Below, piece by piece: positions 9,477 to 18,310 of a stretch of 64,000 bases of DNA. The stretch's first letter is position 1, and the number at the start of each line of letters is the position of its first letter. Position numbers and translations under genes: made by a program. The DNA lies in the NCBI GenBank assembly GCA_949775045.1, contig CATKSA010000188.1:1-64000 (forward strand). Direction: 5' to 3'. The notes under the pieces were generated by a model. It searched no databases. It saw only the letters and a program-made list of their open reading frames with translations, and was not told the DNA's origin. The stretch is from Metridium senile. Its lineage: Eukaryota; Cnidaria; Anthozoa; Actiniaria; Metridiidae.

Positions 9477-10629
9477 TACAGGAGGTAAGTTGAAAGGATC
9501 CCGACATTTGTGGTGATTTTAACAAATCGTTTGATAATTTAAACGATTAACAGATCATCAAGTTACAAATCTAGTCCCCGTCCGGAAAAGAAATGACTGA
9601 AAGTTACTCCCGTTATTACGGACTCTCGCACACTTTGTTTGGTCCCAATCGCACGTTTTCATTGTTTAACTCTCGTTATATAATGGACGAGGGAAGGAAA
9701 AGCTGGAAAACAAACCCCACTTTTTTTTATTCAAACTACGTCTATGTTTTCTTCATAAACATGAGCAGTTTTTGTGAACAATAATCAGCAACTTGAACTG
9801 CAACATGTTTCTACAATGATCAAATAAAAATTTATAACAAAAAAATACAAAAAAATGATTGTCCACCCTACACACACACACCATACCATAGTCAATGAGC
9901 TAGGCTGTATATACGTCTTAAAAAAATAACAATTGCCTAAAAAGGTCCCACTCTGAGAACGAGGCTGAAATATTGACTTCCCGCACTTTTTTCCCACCGC
10001 GAACACAGGAAACCCAACGATCACAGGACAACCCCTCACAAGAAAAAAAAAATTATGCTTTAATTGAAGGATGACGGGCTGATTGAATGGATGAATGAGC
10101 TTGTTAGAATGATAATCATAAATAAATTAGTGAATGAATCATTAATTGGCACAATAGACGGGGCTCACTAGAGTGATTTCCTGTACAGAGCAAAAAAGTT
10201 ATGGAACCAATTAGACGATTCTTGTAAACAGACAACAAATCTGAACTCTTTTAAAAAAAGAACTAAAAAACAAAGACAGTTTTTCCATAAATAGTACTAT
10301 ATAAATAGTACTATATGATACATCCACCATTTTATATCTCGAAAAATATATTTTAACGCTCGAACTATCATGCTTTGTATTTTTTATATGCAAAATATCT
10401 ATTCTTTGTGTAAATTATTCTTGAAAAACCTTTTATAGGAAGTTTAATAAAATGTATGTATGTATGTATTTTCATTTGACCGTGCAAGAAAAACCACTAT
10501 TTAGTTTGTACTTGTTGGTAAAGAACAAAAGAAAACAATAGATTCAGAGTGTAGTAACAACTATTAGTTTGCCAATTCTTTCATGGTCATATGAAAATCA
10601 ATCTGTATCCGTAAAATAGTTTGCCAATA
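9477..10629. other. Gene-free AT-rich stretch
   Basis: A 63-codon frame at 9593-9784 (+) has no recognisable family or codon signature and I do not support it as a gene. Small repeats are a perfect 14-bp tandem duplication AAATAGTACTATAT at 10289-10316, a short (CA)n near 9873 and a (TATG)n near 10452. The same sequence lies at 59354-60506. Confidence 0.5.
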
Positions 10630-10960
10630 CAGGATCTCGTCACGTGACATACACCCCCCCCCCCCCTAAAAAAAAAATTAGTTCTACTAAAAAAATTATT
10701 GCCATATTCAGAAAGAGCACATTAAAGTTAGTACTGTCGCTGAGTTTTAGCATTTCTTGATGTAATTGGAAATGTTTAATTTATCTTTTTTTTCAAAACT
10801 CGAAACTTAATTTAACAAAGAACGTATGACTGGGACGCATGTAAAGTTTCGAGTTTTGAACAAAATCTAAATATTACATTAATTACATCTTTCTGAATAT
10901 GCCAATAATTTTTTAGCAGAGCTAATTTTTTTGGAATTTGTGTCACGTGACCAGATCCTG
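10630..10960. mobile_element. Foldback element (long imperfect inverted repeat) with CACGTG in both ends
   Basis: The termini read CAGGATCTCGTCACGTGAC on the left and, inverted, CAGGATCTGGTCACGTGAC on the right. The arms stay complementary inward (shared CATATTCAGAAAGA and TTCAAAACTCGAAACTT blocks) up to a centre near 10825, so almost the whole 331 bp can fold back. A C-run (about 10653-10666) interrupts the left arm. There is no coding sequence and no clear target-site duplication. Unit B copy: 60507-60836. Confidence 0.7.
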
Positions 10961-11710
10961 CAAAAGGCCTATTGTGATATAAATCAATTGCTCTCTTTCT
11001 CCGGGATCCCTGTCCGATTGATAAATTTTGGCTTCTTGCGCTACAGCATCGTTTCCATAACTTTCTAGATTATTTATATATGTAGATAGTTAGACCACTC
11101 AGTGGGGTAGCAGAAAGCTTATTCATATGCGCGGTTACGGCATATATCATCAAAGAATACCATCGTTTACGAGTTTCGATTACGAATTTTATTGAATAAA
11201 CCATGATTATCATTAATATAATATTTCTTCTCTCTCGACGTTGAAGTGGGATCAGGATCACATCATCATGGTACTCCGACACCAGGTTTTGCTTCAGGAT
11301 GAGTTTTTAGATATTTCCTAGATTGGCTGCTGAGACCCAACTGGACAAAGCATCAATCGGATAATTAATCGCCGTGCGCCCCTTCTCCTATTAGTAAAAG
11401 CAGTTCCGCCGGGCTTAAATCTAAGCCACACGAGCAGGCTAGGAGTTGGACGGCTTAGTTGTCAGAGGCTATGTTAATAGCACGCCTTGAGGAAAATTTA
11501 TAAGACAATGGTTGCTTGTCTCCAAAGCCTCTCCTCGGCTATGACAACCTTGGAACCAATATGAGGATCATTATGGGGTCAACGTTACTAAAATTTAGTC
11601 GTAAGCGTTGAACTCAAGCTGACCGAAATCGTAATCATATCAAAATATTACCTGCATGCTGTCCGTGATTGTCATCACCCCATTGAGGCCCTCATATTCT
11701 CCCGGAGACA
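10961..11710. other. Gene-free stretch
   Basis: No supported gene or repeat. Short antisense frames have no coding character. Confidence 0.4.
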
Positions 11711-11715
11711 ATGTT

Positions 11716-11906
<191 letters not shown>

Positions 11907-12569
11907 TCCCCTCTCTCCATCAGTGCTCCTTTTTACGGGTATTTAAAGCTACTTAAAGCTACACGGAAAGGAAAGAAGTCGAAACAAACTGTGAGATAAT
12001 GATTATGATAATGACAATGATTACATGGTAATGATAATGAGTGTTAACCGGCAAATGTATATTTGAAATGTAATGATTCATGTTTGCTGAGAATTAAATA
12101 AGTGAAATGATTACATCAATGTCATAATAGAATATTAAACGTCGTCGGAGGCAATTATTATGATTATATTTGTTACTGTAAATTGCGACAAGATATCAAA
12201 AAAACTGAGACAAAACTTCAGTAGTTAGCGTGCTGTATGAGGAGTAATGAACATCGGTCGCAAACGTCCCCTTTATCATGTTTATACCTTAAGTCTGTTC
12301 TGAACTAATTTAAAAAGAATAATGATGATGATGAGATTGAAAATGATATTATTCATAATGATAATGGTAATGTTAAAAGTCATAGTTATAGTTATACTGA
12401 TGATGACGATGATGATGATGATGACGATAATAATCTTGTTGACAATGATGATAAGGGACGGACCGTCTGATTTTTGAGGGGGGCTGTCCCAAATTACCGA
12501 AAAAATCGAGCAAAGCCTTGAACCTATAACAAATAATCTAATAACAATAATAATAATAACAATAATCGT
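11907..12569. other. Gene-free stretch with scattered GAT/AAT triplet tracts
   Basis: Imperfect GATGAT and AATAAT tracts occur at about 11996-12040, 12317-12440 and 12540-12569. No gene is supported. Confidence 0.6.
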
Positions 12570-12741
12570 AATAGGCGATAATGATGATAATAAGAAGATA
12601 AACAACAACAACAATAATAATAATAATAATACAATATGAAGAAGAATGAGATTATTCAGTACGCTATTCAGACGTATTGAGCGTCTATTCGATTCTTAAT
12701 AATGTCATAACGGTTTATCCTTCATAAACTCGGATGGTATA
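12570..12741 (-). pseudogene. Decayed duplicate of the 3' end of the GNAT-SNase gene
   Basis: 12661-12741 matches the last 30 or so codons and stop region of the gene at 13294-13378 (shared GAGCGTCTATTC, GTCATAACGGTTT and CATAAACTCGGATGGTA). The flanking repeat-rich trailer (12570-12655) matches 13207-13285 (GCGATAATGATGATAATAAG). Small indels and substitutions break the frame. It is a local partial duplication, now separated from its source by a MITE. Also present in unit B at 62458-62629. Confidence 0.75.
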
Positions 12742-12799
12742 CATATAACTCTGTATTGATATTAATTGATTCGAATAGCAAAGAGAGAATATGTTTCTT

Positions 12800-13139
12800 T
12801 AAAGGGGCACTTGGACCAAAATCAATGAAAATTGAAAATAAAAAAAATCTATATTGCAACAATGATAACCATGAAGCAATTTTGCTTACATCAAAAAGAC
12901 TGACACATAAAAATAGTCAAGGTTTTCTAACATTTAAATTTGGTATGTATGACGTCATACATACAACCCTATTGTTCTTTGAGATTTTGAACCAAAATTT
13001 CTTTAGGTTAATGAGCTTTAGATGCAGAATTTGTAATGAAATTTGGTTAGTTTTCTGTCTACAATCATTCTCATGTATGCATTGTCGCTTTCCAATTTAT
13101 TTTAAATTTCTATTGTTTTTGGTCCAATTGGTACTTTAA
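12800..13139. mobile_element. MITE-like element flanked by TTAA, with a 22-bp perfect palindrome
   Basis: TTAA occurs at 12800-12803 and 13136-13139. Just inside are imperfect inverted ends, AGGGGCACTTGGACCAAAA and (inverted) AGTACCAATTGGACCAAAA, followed by similar A-rich stretches. TTAA target duplication is typical of the piggyBac superfamily, so a non-autonomous piggyBac-type element is possible but unproven. Positions 12943-12964 are a perfect 22-bp palindrome centred on the CRE core TGACGTCA. A 127-codon frame crossing the element is spurious. Unit B copy: 62688-63027. Confidence 0.65.
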
Positions 13140-13293
13140 TATTATACCTAGTATATTTAAACTGATAACAGTAATAATAATAAACAGTAATGATAACAAT
13201 AATAGTAATAAGCGATAATGATGATAATAAGAAGATAAACAACAACAATAATAACAACAACAATAAGAAGAATGAGATTATTTACTCGTACGC
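13140..13293. repeat. AAT/AAC-rich trailer of the GNAT-SNase gene
   Basis: Simple-sequence-rich DNA (AATAAT, AACAAC, AGAAGA) lies immediately 3' of the gene's stop codon. It resembles 12541-12655. Confidence 0.7.
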
Positions 13294-13814
13294 TTACTCG
13301 TCGTAGCGACGGCGTCGTGTTGAGCGTCTATTCTTAATGATGTCATAACGGTTTTTCCTACATAAACTCGGATGGTAAACCGGACCGTCGCTGCTAAACG
13401 CACCACGCCTTTCTTCTCTTGCCCGGTAAAATTCCTGTAGGAGATCGTCGGTGACCAAATAGTTAAACGTGGGGAAGGCAAAACCCGTGGACAAAGCACG
13501 ACGAGCCAGCTCGAATCTCCCAAGCGTCGGTTGAAGATTTTCCTCCGTCATTTGGCTTTCATGATAGGCTCCTCTGATTTCGATGAGTAGTCTGCCGAAT
13601 GGATCCACTGAAAAGCAATCAACCATGAGCACTGCGTTCTGGGGTGGTAAACCGCCAAGAACACGACCAAGTTCCTGCAAAAGAAAATCGCGCCCTTCTT
13701 CCCAGTACGGTTGGGGGTATTCCGATGCTCTCACTTCGGCTGGTGTTGGGGCCTCCTGGGTATCGTAGCCAATGAGTCTACTTCGCACATCCGTACCAAG
13801 TGAAGCGGCAATCC
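13294..13814 (-). pseudogene. SNase-like domain severed by the frameshift (unit A)
   Basis: This is the out-of-frame remainder of exon 3. It keeps the complete SNase-like domain and the original stop, with the same sequence as the intact unit B copy (63182-63702): [14 protein letters not shown] and the basic C-terminal tail KNRRSTRRRR. Relative to unit B, four bases (TACC or equivalent) are missing after 13814. It could be expressed only by internal initiation or frameshifting, for which there is no signal. It is otherwise undamaged, which means the break is recent or a sequence error. Confidence 0.75.
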
Positions 13815-15408
13815 ATACCAAGAAGTACTCTGGTACGCGTTTGGGTCTGTCGGGGGTGCATCATTACTTCTAACGCCACAAAGTGCTTCCACGCGGGTCT
13901 TTGGCAAGCCATCTCCATCGCCTGGTCGTCGCATGGGGTACCTTAAAAAGAGTCTCACACACAAAGAATGCATATCCATTTGCGCCGCGATTATATTTCT
14001 AGGAACGCGACCGTCATTTGCAATTATGGCGTCTAAACTACAACCTACCCGTGGTATTTTTAGTATAGCTTCCGACCACGACATCCTGCTCAGCTCCAGA
14101 ACTGGGTATCTGCACACGGTCCAAGACACTTTTAGGATAGATCGTAGATATGGAAGGCTCAGGCCAAGGTCATAGTTGTCTGCCAAGTCTTTGATGACAT
14201 TGTAGGTGTTTTGGTCGACTCTTTTGCTGAATGCCTCAATCTGCCTGCCGATTTCCAAGTGCTGTAGAAAGGAATGCCTTGCGTCGTTGATCTCTGAGTT
14301 TTCTCTCATAGCTTTGGTCTTACGTGCCATTTCGTCCTCATCGGCGTCTATTGCCTTGACCACAGTTGGAGCCCACTGGACATGATCTGCAAAAGAAAAA
14401 AACTGCAAAGATGCCAAAGCATTGTGTACTATACCCCTGTTAGCATCATCCTCGGCGCTGCCTCGAGGCTGTTCGTTTCTTCGCCTCCTCCTAGCTCTTA
14501 GTGGGGGTGCTGCTGTGGTACTGCTGGTGTCTGTGTCGCTAGCACTTTCCGTGTCCATATCATCATTCTGAAATTGTCGAAAAGAAAAGCCTTAAAAGAT
14601 TGATCATTGTTGTATCATGCTGTCGCCAAAAGGATATTAACCCCACCTGTTGCTCTGAAGGCTGCCCAACACGACTAGACATAGGTGTCGAACTTGTGCC
14701 GCTGGCCTGGAAACTCCTGTTCTTCAGTTGAGGAAGGACAAACGCAGATTCCACTTGCCTGATCATGCAACTCTTTGCTCTTTCTGTCCGGCTTCTTTGA
14801 CCTAAATCGAATAAAATCATCATTAATGCTGATTTGTACATCCCTGACATTTGAAAACCATATGACAAATATAGACGAATAGCTGACGAATTCAAAAATG
14901 AATTAGATACTATCAACCAAACGTTAGTCGTGGTTCGTGGTTCGCACAGTTTGCCAAGTTTTTCCAAGCCACAAGAAAGAACGATATCACCCAAGCACTG
15001 CGATTTGAAATTGGATCTGCGGACGATGTACTGCAACTCCCAAAACGTTTTCCTTGCTGTCTGGACGATCTCCGCTCTGGTGGTCTGTCCGGGAAGGTTT
15101 TCCAGATTCCTCTCATCAGTCTCGTATCCGTGCTTGCTGAAGGTCGCCAGGGCAACAGGCTGGTTGTTCTCTCTGCAAAAAGCGATGACGGTCACTCTGT
15201 CAGGTCCGTTTACAGGCGGCTCGAAGATTTCGCCGACGGTGGCTTTGAAGGCCTTCATGTCTAGACGCGAGCGCTTTGCCTCATCAGAATCCAAAATACT
15301 CTCGAGATGCTTCCTGTCGCAGGTGGGGGGATGTTCGCCGTATACCTACAGACAATCGATTAACAAATGAATGAAATGGACGGAAGGAACGAACGAATCA
15401 ACTAATTT

Positions 15409-15451
<43 letters not shown>

Positions 15452-16697
15452 CATCCATCCATCCATCCATCCATCCATCCATCCATCCATCCATCCATCC
15501 TGCACAGAATCCTGTTTTTGGAACCTCTTATAACTATGCACCCATTATGAACTCAATAGCATGCACGAGTCACGCTAGATAGAGGGTCCTGAAGGGGTAA
15601 AATGGGAGCTGGGATTGGACTGGGAAAATGGGATTGGATGCACTGGGACTGGGATTTACAAATAAAAGAACAATAGAAAATGGAAATGGGATTGAAAACT
15701 TGAGCAGAACTGATGGGGTTATGTGACTTTTGACTAGGACCTGGTCCAAATATAAACTGGGGAAATCCCAACACCCCCCGCCCCCCCCCCCCCCCCCCCC
15801 CCAGCACACACACACACACACACTCTTGATAAAGCAGTTTGTATGCCATTCCGTTAAGTGTTGTTTGTTGCTCTTGTACACAAATCAATTTTGATAACCC
15901 AAATAATGAGAATTAACATTGAAAAAAAAAATACAGACGGAAAAATTAACAAACATCCATAACAATAAATATAAGCGTTGAAAAAATATATATATGATCA
16001 GACAGATATTCAGGTAAGCGGATTGATACTGTGAAACTTCCTTAAATGGCCGGTTGAAACTGATTGCAGCAGATATACATTGCAATTTCATGTAAAACTC
16101 ACACGGCAAACTATTTATCTCCTTGCATTAATAATTACAATAATAATAAATGAATTACTTGTAACTGTGCCGCAGAGTTCGATTTTGCTCATCCGAAAGA
16201 CATTCTTTCAGTTGAAACGTGAACATATAATAGACACGCCTTTAGTTTATTGTCAGAGTATAGAGCGGATTTCGTATGACTGCGCAAACAGCACGGACAC
16301 AGCACGGTACAGTACAAATGAATTTAGAGAGTTTTTCTTGTGCCTATCAAAACACCACAGTTTGGTTACGGCAGTGATTTCGAATGTCTTTATAGAAACT
16401 ACGGCACGAAAACGGCACGGCACGGTCATGGCAAAAACTTCGAATCTTTTTATATAAATTACGACACGGTCACGGCACGGTACGGTACGTTGCACAGTCA
16501 TACGAAATCCGCATATAAAACACGGAGCTGTTCTTTACACCGTTAAAAACTCTCCATTGAGAGTTATTCATTCAATTTAGACTTTCAAATTTAGCTTTTC
16601 ATTCATGATGTTATGATAAAGGATTGGATGCGTTATCATTTCAACTTACCTCAACCAAAAATGGACAATCTTTACTCGACGAATTCACAAACTCCAT
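13731..16697 (-). CDS. GNAT acetyltransferase-like / SNase-like fusion gene, unit A copy, truncated by frameshift
   Basis: The three-exon model is: exon 1 16697-16650 (16 codons, donor GAG/gtaagt), exon 2 15345-14647 (233 codons, acceptor ctgtag, donor CAG/gtgggg) and exon 3 from 14567 (acceptor cgacaatttcag). All junctions are phase 0. The introns are 1304 and 79 bp. Residues about 66-197 fit a GNAT fold: beta4/P-loop [10 protein letters not shown] (first glycine replaced by Cys), then the typical [14 protein letters not shown]...MMIL beta5-helix-beta6 motif. GNATs transfer acyl groups from acyl-CoA; the substrate is unknown. Residues 250-500 are helix-rich and unrecognised, with a basic patch RARRRRR (273-279). 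After residue about 498 a 4-bp deletion (next to 13814) shifts the frame and translation ends at 13731, so about 527 residues are made without the nuclease domain. The reading frame enters exon 2 without an ATG, which supports exon 1. Confidence 0.72.
15410..15500. repeat. Compound microsatellite (ATCA)n(ATCC)n
   Basis: Perfect tetranucleotide runs lie about 60 bp inside the 3' end of intron 1. Confidence 0.95.
16265..16512. mobile_element. MITE-like element with 18-bp perfect terminal inverted repeats and internal ACGGC repeats
   Basis: Termini GCGGATTTCGTATGACTG (16265-16282) and its exact complement (16495-16512) extend to about 23 bp with one mismatch. TATA occurs on both sides (near 16259 and 16514), possibly a target duplication. 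The interior has two diverged units of about 60 bp (TTCGAAT...TACG, at about 16379 and 16439), each followed by ACGGC/ACGGT words. There is no coding capacity. It lies in intron 1 of the GNAT-SNase gene. Confidence 0.7.
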
Positions 16698-16698
16698 G

Positions 16699-16825
16699 TC
16701 GGATTCTATCTGAAAGTAAAGCGTTAGTACAAAAAGAAATGATTCAATAGATTGTGTGTTGTCCTCGTTCGGATTCTATCTGAAAGTGAAAGCGTTAGTA
16801 CTGAAATGAAATGATTCAATAAGCT
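16699..16825. repeat. 70-bp tandem duplication at the 5' end of the GNAT-SNase gene
   Basis: TCGGATTCTATCTGAAAGT occurs at 16699 and 16769, and both are followed by related sequence ending in ATGATTCAATA. The proximal copy carries the acceptor-like ctttcag at the start of exon 1 (16709), so the duplication doubles a possible 3' splice site or leader segment. Confidence 0.8.
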
Positions 16826-16894
16826 TGTTTTTTTTCCTCGTTTTTCACTCTCATCTGCGTAGTCAACTACCTAGATTATTGTAGAGCTATTGTT

Positions 16895-17545
16895 CTGCAA
16901 TTACCCAGAATTCCAAGATGAAATTATACCATAATTCCATTAGGGAACCCTGTGTAAAACAAGTAGTCTGTAATTACCCACAATTCCAAGATGAAATTAT
17001 ACCATAATTCCATTAGGGAACCCTGTGTAAAACAAGTAGTCTGTAATTACCCACAATTCCAAGATGAAATTATACCATAATTCCATTAGGGAACCCTGTG
17101 TAAAACAAGTAGTCTGTAATTACCCACAATTCCAAGATGAAATTATACCATAATTCCATTAGGGAACCCTGTGTAAAACAAGTAGTCTGTAATTACCCAC
17201 AATTCCAAGATGAAATTATACCATAATTCCATTAGGGAACCCTGTGTAAAACAAGTAGTCTGTAATTACCCACAATTCCAAGATGAAATTATACCATAAT
17301 TCCATTAGGGAACCCTGTGTAAAACAAGTAGTCTGTAATTACCCACAATTCCAAGATGAAATTATACCATAATTCCATTAGGGAACCCTGTGTAAAACAA
17401 GTAGTCTGTAATTACCCACAATTCCAAGATGAAATTATACCATAATTCCATTAGGGAACCCTGTGTAAAACAAGTAGTCTGTAATTACCCACAATTCCAA
17501 GATGAAATTATACCATAATTCCATTAGGGAACCCTGTGTAAAACA
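16895..17545. repeat. 73-bp minisatellite, nine units
   Basis: Units start at 16895, 16968, 17041 and so on every 73 bp to 17479. The last lacks only a few bases. All are identical except the first (GCAATTACCCAGAATT instead of GTAATTACCCACAATT). It occupies the region between the divergent GNAT-SNase gene and the plus-strand candidate exon at 17730. There is no coding sequence and there are no unique spacers. Confidence 0.95.
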
Positions 17546-17729
17546 ATAACACGTTGGGTTCAGTGTGTTTGATCGTACCGTCACGGTTTCTTTGCAAAAA
17601 ATTTTTAACAGCAAATATGTGACCTGATACTTTATCGTCCTTTATCATTGGAAGTTATTAATATCAATGTGAATTGTATAGTTAGTAAGCTGGAAATACT
17701 AAATATATCGATGTTCGTGGAATGCCAAG
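17546..17729. other. Spacer, possible plus-strand promoter region
   Basis: It is AT-rich with AAATATAT at about 17700. No certain promoter was recognised. Confidence 0.3.
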
Positions 17730-17752
17730 ATGGCGGACATGCTTGAATTCAG
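17730..17752 (+). other. Candidate first coding segment/exon with YY1-like start context
   Basis: AAGATGGCGGAC (17728-17739) is both a good Kozak context and close to the YY1 consensus AAGATGGCGGC, often found at initiators or just downstream. The ATG frame runs 23 nt into a strong donor CAG/gtaagc at 17753. Spliced to the next acceptor (18156), the frame ends within about 11 more codons, so the product would be a tiny peptide or a non-coding RNA. Confidence 0.3.
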
Positions 17753-18155
17753 GTAAGCATTTAGATTCCAAGTCTATTTAGTATGTATTTTGTATAAATA
17801 CGGTTAGTTTGTTAAAGTATATACTCGAAGGTATCTCTCTGTACACACACGTTGTGTAACTTGTAAAAGTGTTTCATTAACTTGATCTACAAGAATTGTC
17901 AATAAACGGAATGCCAATTCCTATTTTATATAATGTGTTCTAGTGTAATGGAATTACGTTAGAAAATATTTTATGTTCTAATATATAATATAATATATAT
18001 TAGTTGAACGTGATGATGTCCAACACTAGTTAATTCACATAATGAGAATCTTACAGTATGATCAATTTTGAACTGCATGTTTGTTTATACATATATTCGA
18101 CAACTAGCTGGTTCAAAGTGGCCAGCTCTGATTTTAACTTGTCTTTTGCTTGCAG

Positions 18156-18217
18156 CGTCAATGGGTTTGGCCAGTCGCATGCCGTATAAATGGCACGTGT
18201 TTAAGCATATACGGCAG
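18156..18217 (+). other. Exon-like cassette in the diverged left-edge satellite monomer
   Basis: It is preceded by a strong acceptor (cttgtcttttgcttgcag) and followed by CAG/gtaagg. The 62-nt segment is homologous to the 65-nt cassette of every interior monomer (starts CGTCAAT, shares GCATGCCGTA). It contains a TATAAA word not found in interior monomers. Confidence 0.35.
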
Positions 18218-18310
18218 GTAAGGATCACTGTGATTAATGGATATTATACTGTAGACAGCTAGTTCTGTTTAGTAATAATTATGATATAGTGCAGTCTGTA
18301 TTTTTGTTTT

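Larger units (their letters stand above)
15346..16649. other. Intron 1 of the GNAT-SNase gene: microsatellites and a MITE
   Basis: The contents are (ATCA)n about 15410-15452 followed by (ATCC)n to about 15500, a GGGATTGG-rich stretch 15590-15720, a C22 run 15781-15802 with (CA)n to about 15822, and the inverted-repeat element 16265-16512. No further exon was seen. Confidence 0.6.

Noticed and set aside
9475..9490. Plus-strand donor GGAG/gtaagt
   Set aside because: No matching open exon or acceptor was found on the plus strand; isolated match.
12756..13139. 127-codon plus-strand frame
   Set aside because: It spans both inverted ends of a MITE-like element; low-complexity composition and no family match.
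14382..14429. A 48-bp optional intron in exon 3 of the GNAT-SNase gene (acceptor tttcttttgcag)
   Set aside because: Very short for an animal intron, with a weak donor; the frame is open either way, so no intron is needed.
15590..15720. G-quadruplex-forming motif in the GGGATTGG-rich stretch
   Set aside because: The loops between G-runs are uneven and up to 8 nt; the fold cannot be supported by sequence alone.
16895..17545. CRISPR-like array
   Set aside because: The 73-bp units are directly adjacent with no unique spacers; a minisatellite in eukaryotic DNA.
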